Part shown: in pieces, positions 26,499-34,494 of the stretch
Layout: every line of letters begins with the position of its first letter
Numbering within the stretch: position 1 is the stretch's first letter
Assembly: GCA_903952265.1 (NCBI GenBank)
Contig: CAJBEU010000001.1
Location: 1-51,991 of the forward strand
Length of the DNA: 51,991 nt
Origin: an uncultured Rickettsiales bacterium
Lineage (GTDB): Bacteria > Pseudomonadota > Alphaproteobacteria > Rickettsiales > Rickettsiaceae
Reading direction: 5' to 3'
Notes under the pieces: generated by a model
The model's database searches: none
The model's input: only the letters and a program-made list of their open reading frames with translations
Told to the model about the DNA's origin: nothing
Made by a program: the position numbers and the translations under genes

Positions 26499-26790
26499 TT
26501 TTAGACTGGGAAAGTGGCATAAAAATCTTTTTTAGTCAACAATCATTTGCAGCATAATCGGATTCCTCAATCAAGTAGTATCGAGGCGAAATTTCCAAAA
26601 GCGATGTATCATAAAAGACACAGTAAGAATAAATATAGAGCTCTGTAAGCACTCATTTTTCAGTTACATGTGGTCCTTGAGGCTTTTTTTTGATACAAAC
26701 AGATTCAGTTAGTTAGCCGAGTTTTTTAGTTAGTTTCAGTCACGTGCACTCTGTTTTTGAAAAGTTTAATTTATATTGTCGAATCTTATT

Positions 26791-27588
26791 ATGTTAAAAA
26801 AAAGTTTAATACCAGCGGCTTTGGTCGCTCTTTCATCAGTATCAGCTCTTGCTGACTCTGAATCTTCCTTTTACCTTGGAGCAAAGGGATTGTATTTCAT
26901 GCCTAAAGATGAAATATCAAAAGATTTTAAATCTCAATTCGGTACATTTGGTGACAACATTAAGCAGAGTGGCGGAATATTCCTTCCCGGACTGCAATTT
27001 GGTTACAATGTGTCAGATAGTATACGTGTAGGACTTGCTGGATACTTTGGTGCCAGTAAATTTAAATATACCTTAAGTGAGACAACTGTTGGAGCTAATG
27101 GAGATCAACTTGTTCCTGTTGTTAACAAAGCGGGAATCAAAAAGCCAAATGGTGCCCCATTTGTAAATGGGGACATTGCTGCCGGCACAAAAATCGATGC
27201 TAAGATTGAAGTTGGGCCTCGCTTTGTAGCTCTTGCCATTATGGACATGAAGATTTATGAAGCTGACTCTTTCTCTCTTGGCTTTGGTCTTGGGGCTGGT
27301 GCTGCAAAATGGAAGGCTTCTACAAGTGGGGATATTACTAATAATGCTGGAGCCAAGGCGCCTTTGAATGCTGAGCTTGGTTCCAAATGGAAACCAGCAT
27401 TTATGGGTACAATGAATGCTAATATCAACCTTGGAGACGTTGCAGTTCTTACCGGTTCTGTTGGTTATGCACATCTTGGAAGCCCTAAAGGTCTTAAAAC
27501 TTCAGATAACAAAGGGAACCCTTTTGATGCTGACGAAAACAAAGCCAAAGGTTGGATATTTGGTATTGGTATAGGAAAAGAGTTTTAA
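26791..27588 (+). CDS. Small beta-barrel outer-membrane protein
   Basis: 265 residues from the ATG at 26791. The N-terminus MLKKSLIPAALVALSSVSALA is a clear Sec signal peptide with cleavage after ALA. The mature part alternates hydrophobic and polar residues and is glycine-rich (YLGAKGLYFMPK, FGLGAGAAKW, SVGYAHLG), and the protein ends in GIGIGKEF with the terminal Phe used for BAM recognition. It resembles the 8-stranded OmpA-like/surface-antigen barrels of rickettsial bacteria, but the exact family is not assigned. It has its own terminator and long upstream region. Codons are GC-richer and more regular than its neighbours', which suggests high expression. It is a likely abundant surface protein facing the host. 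Confidence 0.88.
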   Translation: MLKKSLIPAALVALSSVSALADSESSFYLGAKGLYFMPKDEISKDFKSQFGTFGDNIKQSGGIFLPGLQFGYNVSDSIRVGLAGYFGASKFKYTLSETTVGANGDQLVPVVNKAGIKKPNGAPFVNGDIAAGTKIDAKIEVGPRFVALAIMDMKIYEADSFSLGFGLGAGAAKWKASTSGDITNNAGAKAPLNAELGSKWKPAFMGTMNANINLGDVAVLTGSVGYAHLGSPKGLKTSDNKGNPFDADENKAKGWIFGIGIGKEF

Positions 27589-27634
27589 TTCCTACCTGAA
27601 TCTGATAAGGGATAGCTAAAGCTTCCCTTAGGTT

Positions 27635-27675
27635 TGGCACTCTGGTTTAACCCACCCGAGTGCCATTCCTTTTTT
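27635..27675 (+). terminator. Intrinsic terminator of the OMP gene
   Basis: TGGCACTC (27635-27642) pairs with GAGTGCCA (27658-27665), followed by TTCCTTTTTT. It is located 47 bp after the stop codon. Confidence 0.85.
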
Positions 27676-27934
27676 AAAGGCTGATCAAACATTGCTCAGA
27701 TCGGCCTACCTCTGAAGCACGAGTTTTCCTAGGGCTTTTTAGTGAGGGGACCCTCACATTCTCCAGATTAAAAAAGACTTCACTTTTTAGAAAATAGTGG
27801 CTAAAAGACTTAAGCTAGGCATCTAGACTTTTTTGACTAAAATTCGCACCCTTCTTTGTAGTTAGTTTCTGCAACTTACCACTTCTTATCTTTGAAATTG
27901 AGTGAAACAGACCTTACTGGATGCAAACGCTTTC

Positions 27935-27995
27935 CTACCAAAAGGAGGTTGGTCGCTAGCCCGACAAAATCGGCCCATCTGGCGCAGATTTTTTG
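27935..27995 (+). ncRNA. Candidate small RNA 3' end with terminator
   Basis: Three consecutive small stems: ACCAA/TTGGT with loop AAGGAGG, CCGA/TCGG with loop CAAAA, and ATCTG/CAGAT (27977-27981/27985-27989) followed directly by six T. No gene with that orientation ends here except the OMP, which already has its own terminator. A small transcript beginning after about 27850 is possible. The AAGGAGG loop is a Shine-Dalgarno-like sequence. No known family is recognised. Confidence 0.3.
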
Positions 27996-28110
27996 TTTCA
28001 ATAATTGAGATTTTGATAAATTCACCTGCTCTGATTTTTCGACATACTTTTTAAATTGTCGAATAGAGTCTTTAAGGAGACAACTAAAGAAATCAGGCTT
28101 TTTTTCAAAA

Positions 28111-28626
28111 TTAGCTTACTCTTCTAAATTCTAAAATTTCAGCAAGCATAAGGCATGCGGCAACTTGATCATTTGTTTCTCTGATTGAAAGTTCTTTGAT
28201 TCCGTGCATTTTTAACAGATTTCTTGCAGCTTTTGAGGAAAATCTTTCGTCGTAAAGGAGTATAGGATTGTTAAGGTGTAAAAGATTTGTGGCCAAGCTC
28301 TCAGCTTTTTCAGTAATTGGGGCTTTAGTATTTTCCCTCGTAAGAGGCAAACCGATAACTATGCCTCCAATTTTTTTACTTATAACAAATTTGGCAATTT
28401 TACCGATCAAGATGGTTGTGTCATTTTCAAATATGGTGCACAGAGGCAGGGATATTTTTTGATCTGGATCCGATATTGCTAATCCAGTTTTCTTAGTTCC
28501 GTAGTCTATTGCCAGCAATGATTTGCCTTTTTGTACAAGAGTAAGAAAAAGACTGATTTCTTTAGTGATAATGATAGAACCTTGTTTGAAATGGCTATTT
28601 TGGTAGTGGAGCTCTTCATCAGACAT
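28111..28626 (-). CDS. ruvX: Putative Holliday-junction resolvase / pre-16S rRNA nuclease RuvX (YqgF)
   Basis: An RNase H-fold nuclease of 171 residues. The first catalytic Asp is Asp41 in LLAIDYGTKKTGLAIS. Other conserved parts are GGIVIGLPLTREN, the catalytic Glu in LLYDERFSSKAA, and the final Asp in NDQVAACLMLAEIL. The ~36 residues before the fold are longer than in E. coli, as is common in Alphaproteobacteria. Family members process the 5' end of 16S rRNA. It is downstream of ettA on the same strand, separated by 204 bp. Confidence 0.93.
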   Translation of the reverse strand: MSDEELHYQNSHFKQGSIIITKEISLFLTLVQKGKSLLAIDYGTKKTGLAISDPDQKISLPLCTIFENDTTILIGKIAKFVISKKIGGIVIGLPLTRENTKAPITEKAESLATNLLHLNNPILLYDERFSSKAARNLLKMHGIKELSIRETNDQVAACLMLAEILEFRRVS

Positions 28627-28830
28627 CTTTTACCTTTGAATGGTTTTTGAATAGTGAATGAAAATTTGTGGCGACATTTTGCTCAATATTGTCATTAAGT
28701 TTTAAAATCGAAAAAGAACGTTGATTGCGAGATTATTTAAATAATTGATTCGCAAAATTTGATTAAATCGCAGTAAAAAAAGTATCCCGTTTACCACTCT
28801 TTATAGGAGGGTATTTATTTCTGTTAAGAA

Positions 28831-30498
28831 TCATGTATGTAATTTTTTACGTACATTTTTTTTGGACATTTCTTGTTTCTGCCCGATTTTTTCCAGATAG
28901 TCTGTGTATTCGGTGTAATTTCCTTCAAACCAGGTTACGGTTCCTTCTGTTTTATTGAATGCTAGGATATTTGTAGATATACGATCTAAAAACCACCTAT
29001 CATGACTGACGACTAAAACACAACCAGCGAATTGATTAATTGCATCCTCTAAATTTCTTAATGTTTCTACATCTAAATCGTTTGAAGGCTCGTCTAGCAA
29101 AATAACATTAGCGCCTTGCTTTAGTAACTTTGCCATATGCACTCTGTTTCTTTCCCCACCCGATAAATCCCCAACCCTTTTTTGCTGATTTTCTCCACGA
29201 AAATTAAAGGCTGCACAGTAAGCTCTTGTTTTAATATTTCTTTCTCCCATATTAATTTCTTCTAGGCCATCAGAGATAGCCTTCCATACTGTGTCATTAT
29301 CTTTGAGATCATCTCTGAGCTGGTCTACGTATCCCAAGCTTACAGTTTCTCCTATTACTATTTTGCCTGAATCTGGTTTTTCTCTGCCAGTGATAAGATT
29401 GAAAAATGTCGATTTTCCAGCCCCATTTGGTCCAACGATTCCAACAACAGAGCCTGCCGGAATGTTGCAGCTAAAATCGCTGAACAAAGGATTGTTGTTG
29501 AAACTTTTGCTGATATTTTCCACTCGTATAACTGTTGTACCTAACCTTGGGCCGTTAGGTATTATAATTTGGTCTGCGTTAGAATTTTTATTTTGTTCCT
29601 TTTGTTGATCTACAAGAGTTTGATAGCTTTTAATTCTAGCTTTGTTTTTTGTATGTTTTCCTTCTCTGATCCAACTCAGTTCTCTATCTATTTGTTTACT
29701 GAGCAAAGAACTGCCTTGTTTTGCTAATTCTAGTTTTTCATATTTTTTTTCGAGCCATGCAGAGTAATTGGATTGCCAAGGAATACACTGTTTATTGTCT
29801 ACCTCTAATATCCATTCGGCTACTTGATCTAGAAAATATCGATCATGAGTGATAGAAACCACGGTGCCAGAATAATTTTTCAAATAATGTTCAAGCCATG
29901 CAACGGATTCTGCATCTAAATGGTTAGTCGGCTCATCTAGCAACAAAAGACCGGGTTTTTGCATAAGCAGTCTGCAAAGAGCTACTCTTCTTTTTTCGCC
30001 TCCGGAGATATCTTTTACTATGCTATCTTTAGCAGGACAAGAAAGAGCATTAAGAGCCACTGAAATTTCATAGTCTAGATTCCAGCTATTTGTTGCATCT
30101 ATTGCTTCTTGCAAACGCGTTTGTTCTTGTAAAAGGGCTTCAAATTCGTCTTCACCAGCGGATGCAAATTTTTCATTTACAAGAGCAAAATCATCTAGCA
30201 ATTTTTTTCTATCTTCTACTCCTTCTAGTATATTTTCAAATACGGTTTTATTGAGATCTAATTTAGGCTCTTGAGCAAGATATCCTATTTTAACGCCTTT
30301 TCTGGGCCAAGCTTCTCCATCGAATTCTTTATCGATACCAGCCATTATTTTCATTAAAGTGGATTTTCCAGCACCATTTGGACCTATGATTCCTATTTTT
30401 GCTCCGTCAAGAAAGGACAGCCATGTATCTTTTATAATAACTTTTCCCTCGATATTTTTACTCATTCCCTTCATTACAAAAACAAAATCGCTCGACAT
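28831..30498 (-). CDS. ettA: Energy-dependent translational throttle protein EttA (ABC-F)
   Basis: The 555-residue protein has two ABC ATPase domains in one chain and no membrane segment. The first has GPNGAGKSTLMKIMAG, SGGEKRRVAL and LLLDEPTNHLD. The second has GPNGAGKSTFF, DLSGGERNRVHM and ILLDEPSNDLD. The linker and the arm region (VEDRKKLLDDFALVNEKF) fit EttA, which gates entry into the elongation cycle at the ribosomal E site according to cellular ATP/ADP. It starts divergently from the lipoprotein hydrolase gene. Confidence 0.95.
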   Translation of the reverse strand: MSSDFVFVMKGMSKNIEGKVIIKDTWLSFLDGAKIGIIGPNGAGKSTLMKIMAGIDKEFDGEAWPRKGVKIGYLAQEPKLDLNKTVFENILEGVEDRKKLLDDFALVNEKFASAGEDEFEALLQEQTRLQEAIDATNSWNLDYEISVALNALSCPAKDSIVKDISGGEKRRVALCRLLMQKPGLLLLDEPTNHLDAESVAWLEHYLKNYSGTVVSITHDRYFLDQVAEWILEVDNKQCIPWQSNYSAWLEKKYEKLELAKQGSSLLSKQIDRELSWIREGKHTKNKARIKSYQTLVDQQKEQNKNSNADQIIIPNGPRLGTTVIRVENISKSFNNNPLFSDFSCNIPAGSVVGIVGPNGAGKSTFFNLITGREKPDSGKIVIGETVSLGYVDQLRDDLKDNDTVWKAISDGLEEINMGERNIKTRAYCAAFNFRGENQQKRVGDLSGGERNRVHMAKLLKQGANVILLDEPSNDLDVETLRNLEDAINQFAGCVLVVSHDRWFLDRISTNILAFNKTEGTVTWFEGNYTEYTDYLEKIGQKQEMSKKNVRKKLHT

Positions 30499-30647
30499 AA
30501 TTAAATAGCTTATTTACTCTGGTTGAAATTTCTGTAACCTACATCTAGGCACTCCACAGAAAAAGTTAAAGGTGAGGTGTAGGTCAGACACTCATCCTAT
30601 TATGAGCCTCTTGGTAGATCTAGTTTTTTTTAATACACAGGCAACTT

Positions 30648-31697
30648 ATGACGAAAAGATTTTTTACATTTTCTCTTACCTTGTTTTGTATGGTGCTAGG
30701 ACTAACTGCTTGTAGTGGAGATTTATTGCGTAGAAGGCAATTTTTTGGAATGTCTGAGCATTTTGCTAATGGGAAATTTGTTAACGAAGAAATTTCAGCA
30801 AAAGTAATGAATAGAAAAAATTTGTATTTTGCAGGACAGATGTTATTTAAAAACGATTGGCCTGCTGACTTTGTTACACCTCAAAAAAAAGTTTTAAAAA
30901 CTAGGGAAGAAGGTCTAAGAGTATATTTTGTTAATCACGCAACTTGCCTGATTCAAATAGAAAATCAAAACATTCTTACTGATCCAGTTTGGTCCAAGAG
31001 GGTAAGTCCTTTTAGTGGAATCGGACCAAAAAGGGTTACTAATCCTGGAATAAAATTTGAAGACTTGCCTCCAATTGACATAGTGCTTATTAGTCATGAC
31101 CATTATGACCATCTGGACATAGATACTGTTGAAAAACTAAACAAAAAGTTTGCTCCGAAATTTTTTGTTGGTCTTGGTGTAGAAAAGCTTTTAAAAAAAC
31201 GAGGCATAAAAAACGTTTACTCTATGGATTGGTGGGATTCATCTCTAGCTAAATCTGATTTAAACGTAACTTTTGTTCCTGCTCAGCATTTTTCTGGCAG
31301 GGGTTTACTTGATCGTAATTCAACACTTTGGGGTGGATTTGTCGTATCTGGCCGAAATTCAAAAGTGTATTTTGCAGGAGACACTGGGTATAGTGAAAAA
31401 CAATTCTCCGATATCAAGGCAAAATTTGGAAATCTTGACGTTGCAATATTGCCAATAGGTGCCTATGAGCCTAGAGAAATGATGAAAGAAGTGCATATGG
31501 ACCCCAGAGACGCCGTACTTGCCCATAGTATTTTAAATCCAATACAGAGCATTCCAATCCATTATGCTACTTTTCGTTTATCATTAGAAAAATATGATGC
31601 TCCTCTAAAAGCTTTGGGAGAAGCTTTGAATGAACTTGGAGTCAGTAAGGACAAGTTTAAGCCCTTAGAATTTGGAGAATCTATATTGATTAAGTAG
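30648..31697 (+). CDS. Lipoprotein metallo-beta-lactamase-fold hydrolase (NAPE-PLD/RomA-like)
   Basis: 349 residues. The N-terminus has a lipoprotein signal with lipobox LTAC (Cys22) followed by Ser, compatible with transfer to the outer membrane. The metallo-beta-lactamase fold shows VNHATCLIQIENQNILTDPVW, the metal motif HDHYDHLD, a His in PAQHFSGR, and FAGDTGYS. These and GIGPKR match the RomA/UlaG-like family that includes N-acyl-phosphatidylethanolamine phospholipase D. A phospholipid substrate at the envelope is plausible but inferred. It is alone on its strand, facing prmC, with only 8 bp between the two stops. Confidence 0.85.
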   Translation: MTKRFFTFSLTLFCMVLGLTACSGDLLRRRQFFGMSEHFANGKFVNEEISAKVMNRKNLYFAGQMLFKNDWPADFVTPQKKVLKTREEGLRVYFVNHATCLIQIENQNILTDPVWSKRVSPFSGIGPKRVTNPGIKFEDLPPIDIVLISHDHYDHLDIDTVEKLNKKFAPKFFVGLGVEKLLKKRGIKNVYSMDWWDSSLAKSDLNVTFVPAQHFSGRGLLDRNSTLWGGFVVSGRNSKVYFAGDTGYSEKQFSDIKAKFGNLDVAILPIGAYEPREMMKEVHMDPRDAVLAHSILNPIQSIPIHYATFRLSLEKYDAPLKALGEALNELGVSKDKFKPLEFGESILIK

Positions 31698-31705
31698 AAA
31701 GATCT

Positions 31706-32530
31706 CTATAACACAAACCGAAGGCAACGATCAATTTGTGCAAGATCTTTGTAAACGTTGGCTACTTTTAGTGAGGATTGTGAAAATATCTCTGTTACAC
31801 TTTCCTTACTTTCTATGCCTATTTCTACGTAACAGGATCCCCCTTTTTTTAAGAAATTTTTGATTCCTGCGGCTATTTTATAATAATTGGCCAAACCATT
31901 TTTCTGTGCAAAAAGTGCAATTTTGGGTTCAAAGTTTATTTGGCCCGAAAGTTTGCTATCTACATAAGGAGGATTAGAAATAATTAGGTCAAATTTTCCT
32001 GTAACATTTTGATACCAGTTGCTTTGTCTAAAAGTGATACGACCTGCTACTTTTAGATTTTCTGCATTTTTTTGAGCTATTTCTAGAGCTGCTTTGGATA
32101 GATCTATGCCTAGAGCTTTTGAGTAAGGTAAGTTCTTTAACAACGAAATTATTATACAACCGCTTCCAACACCAAGCTCTAAAATCTCAAGGGAATCAGA
32201 CTTTTTATGATTTTCTAAGACTTTTTCTACCATTATTTCTGTATCAGGTCTTGGAATAAGTACGTGATTATTAACAAAAAATTCCATGCCATAAAATTCC
32301 TTAGTTTGTATGATATAAGCTAATGGTTCCCCTTTAGCACGTCTCAGTAACAATCTTTGAAAAATATCCCTATTTGAATCTAGGAGTTGCTCATCTTGCC
32401 GTAAAAGGGCTTCCTCAGGTGAAAGCCCCAATACTGTGCACATTATTATTTTTGATTCTAGCCTTGGATTAGGTATGCCACCAGCTTTGAGTAGTTCAGC
32501 CCCTTGAGTTGTGCATTTAGATATTGTCAT
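31706..32530 (-). CDS. prmC: Release factor glutamine methyltransferase PrmC
   Basis: A SAM-dependent enzyme of 274 residues that methylates the GGQ glutamine of RF1/RF2. The N-terminal helical domain is followed by the Rossmann fold with LELGVGSGCIIISLLK (SAM binding) and the hallmark NPPYVDS. IPRPDTEIMVEKVL is another family segment. Its start is 2 bp from the dut stop, so dut and prmC form a translationally close pair. Confidence 0.95.
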   Translation of the reverse strand: MTISKCTTQGAELLKAGGIPNPRLESKIIMCTVLGLSPEEALLRQDEQLLDSNRDIFQRLLLRRAKGEPLAYIIQTKEFYGMEFFVNNHVLIPRPDTEIMVEKVLENHKKSDSLEILELGVGSGCIIISLLKNLPYSKALGIDLSKAALEIAQKNAENLKVAGRITFRQSNWYQNVTGKFDLIISNPPYVDSKLSGQINFEPKIALFAQKNGLANYYKIAAGIKNFLKKGGSCYVEIGIESKESVTEIFSQSSLKVANVYKDLAQIDRCLRFVL

Positions 32531-32532
32531 GT

Positions 32533-32970
32533 CTACCCTGTAGACCCAAAACCCCTTGTGCCACGAGTAGTGCCCTCTAAAGCGTCCGTAATTACTAGGT
32601 CTGCTTGCTCATATTTTGATATTATTCCCTGGGCTATTCTTTCTCCTCTGTGAACTTGATAGATCTGTTCTCCCAAGTTGATCAGCAAAATCTTAATTTC
32701 GCCTCTATAATCTGCGTCTATTGTTCCAGGAGAGTTCAGCACAGTGATTCCATGCTTTAGCGCTAACCCCGATCTAGGTCTTACCTGCATTTCGTAATTT
32801 TTAGGTAGCTCGACGCAAATCCCGGTGGGAAACAGAAATCTTTTTGAAGGGAGAAGAATGACGGGCTCCTCAATTGCAGCCATAAAGTCTATTCCAGCAC
32901 TTTGCAGCGTTGCGTATTGAGGCAGATTTAGTTCTTTTGCGTGATCTAGTAACTCAACTCTTATTTTCAT
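32533..32970 (-). CDS. dut: dUTP diphosphatase
   Basis: A trimeric dUTPase of 145 residues that removes dUTP and supplies dUMP. The five conserved motifs are visible: AGIDFMA, RPRSGLALKHG, NSPGTIDADYRGEI, GERIAQ and the C-terminal TTRGTRGFGSTG. All are intact. It is the first gene of the dut-prmC pair. It works downstream of Dcd, encoded 10 kb away. Confidence 0.97.
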   Translation of the reverse strand: MKIRVELLDHAKELNLPQYATLQSAGIDFMAAIEEPVILLPSKRFLFPTGICVELPKNYEMQVRPRSGLALKHGITVLNSPGTIDADYRGEIKILLINLGEQIYQVHRGERIAQGIISKYEQADLVITDALEGTTRGTRGFGSTG

Positions 32971-33260
32971 GTTTAATCAAATGCCTGCTTAGCCTAGCCG
33001 ATGGTATGCTTTATATTGTATTTTGGTCAAGTAAAAATCTAAATAGCTATTTTTTGTTGGCATATTGAAACTATATGAATATCCTAGAATAGGTAACCCT
33101 GAGATAACAAAGCTATCTAACGTATCTACTTTTATTAGAGGTTTTTAAAGAAAGGTAGTTAAGTTTATTTTTTTTGTTAAAGTAATTATAAGTGTTATGT
33201 TTTGTTTGTGTTTCGGAGTAAAGTGAAACTGCAGGGTATTAACTATTTTGGGGCTGTAGA

Positions 33261-33941
33261 ATGGATTCTAGTTGTGTAAAAAAGCTTTTCGTTAAAATTG
33301 AGCTTCTAAACGCCTCAGGGGAGAACATTGACGTAGAAAAGGTTACAAGAGCAATTCAGTTTGCAAAAAAATTTCACGAGGGCCAAAAAAGAGCTAGTGG
33401 AGAACCTTATTATTATCATCCTATAGAAGTAGCTTTTATGGTTTCGGATTATTATCCGACTACTAACGCACTGGCTGCCAGTATTTTACATGACGTAGTT
33501 GAAGACACAGAGGCTACTATAGGTATGGTATTGGATAACTTTGGTTGGAGAATAGCAAGGCTTGTATATTTGCTAACTCGTGATCGCGAAGAAGGGAGGC
33601 TTACGGCTGGAGAGTTGTTGCAAGATTTAGTTAGTTCTGGAGATAAGGAGGCATGTATCATCAAAATGATGGATAGAATACATAATCTTAAGACTCTTGA
33701 ATTTCGTGGAAGGGAAAAGCAAGAAAGGACTGCAAAAGAGACAATAGAGCTCTTTTTAGCTCATGCTATGAATCTGGGCTTTGTAATAGAGCAAGAAGTC
33801 AATGCTTTTGCGTCTAAAGTTCTTTTTCCTGAATTTGATAAGTTGCTCCTTAATTCCTACGAAAGGCAGTTGTTTAAAAAGCAAACTTCACTGGTGCCAG
33901 CTCTAAACAAAGATCTAACTAACATAGAAAGCGACAGTTAG
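33261..33941 (+). CDS. Stand-alone HD-domain (p)ppGpp hydrolase
   Basis: 226 residues holding only the hydrolase half of a RelA/SpoT protein. The sequence shows FAKKFHEGQKRASGEPYYYHPIEVA, the metal motif HDVVEDTEAT and DRIHNLKT, the set used by Mn-dependent (p)ppGpp 3'-pyrophosphohydrolases. There is no synthetase, TGS or ACT domain, and the frame ends cleanly after a helical tail, so this is a separate small gene and not an obvious truncation at a frameshift. Rickettsial genomes carry split spoT-like genes of this sort. Whether a synthetase exists elsewhere cannot be seen. No operon partner. Confidence 0.85.
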   Translation: MDSSCVKKLFVKIELLNASGENIDVEKVTRAIQFAKKFHEGQKRASGEPYYYHPIEVAFMVSDYYPTTNALAASILHDVVEDTEATIGMVLDNFGWRIARLVYLLTRDREEGRLTAGELLQDLVSSGDKEACIIKMMDRIHNLKTLEFRGREKQERTAKETIELFLAHAMNLGFVIEQEVNAFASKVLFPEFDKLLLNSYERQLFKKQTSLVPALNKDLTNIESDS

Positions 33942-34130
33942 GGTAAAATTGTATAACTTTGGCTTTTTTCTTTAGCACTAGAAAAGGGACAGCCTTACTT
34001 TTTTCACTTATTCAAAACGAGCAAACTGACTTCACCCGCTATTTAAACATCAGTAATGGCAATGGTTATTCAAATGCTGTAGAGCATTAGGAGGTATCTT
34101 GAAAAACTAGACTACCAGTAAATCAACTAC

Positions 34131-34208
34131 TGGCGGGAGTGACGGGACTTGAACCCGCGGCCTCCTGCGTGACAGGCAGGCACTCTAACCAAACTGAGCT
34201 ACACCCCC
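34131..34208 (-). tRNA. tRNA-Asp(GUC)
   Basis: Minus-strand reading: acceptor GGGGGTG/CACTCCC, D-arm AGCTCAG, anticodon stem CCTGC/GCAGG with loop CTGTCAC (anticodon GTC), T-arm GGGTTCAAGTCCC, discriminator G and encoded CCA. Confidence 0.95.
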
Positions 34209-34256
34209 TTATTTCCAATTTCGTACTAGATTAAACCTACTTTTATGTGCTGGCTG

Positions 34257-34265
34257 ATTATACCA
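34257..34265 (-). promoter_or_regulatory. Extended -10 promoter of tRNA-Asp
   Basis: On the minus strand TGGTATAAT is a perfect -10 with the TGn extension, ending 49 bp upstream of the tRNA 5' end. No good -35 lies upstream, which fits an extended -10 promoter. Confidence 0.5.
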
Positions 34266-34494
34266 CAAGTCCAGCTAGAAAGTGTATTCAAATTAATCAA
34301 GACCTCAAATTATATTGCTCGCGATTTTTTAATGCAAGTTGTATTTAGAGAGCTATACATTGCGGCACTAATTTAAAGGACGATTAGTAATGGCGCATAA
34401 CTCACAAGCTTTTCCAAATAGCACTTAGATCATGGATTTAAGTTTTAGATAAGTTTATAATCATTCCATCTGAAATTTTGTTTTTGAAAGTCCT

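Larger units (their letters stand above)
27589..28110. other. Long intergenic region between the OMP gene and ruvX
   Basis: 522 bp. It holds the OMP terminator (27635-27675), a GTGAGG/CCTCAC dyad (27742-27757) without a T tract, and a run of three short stem-loops ending in a T tract (27935-27995). It has no open frame with coding character. Confidence 0.6.

Noticed and set aside
27742-27757. GTGAGG/CCTCAC dyad as a terminator
   Set aside because: The loop is very short and no T tract follows on either strand.
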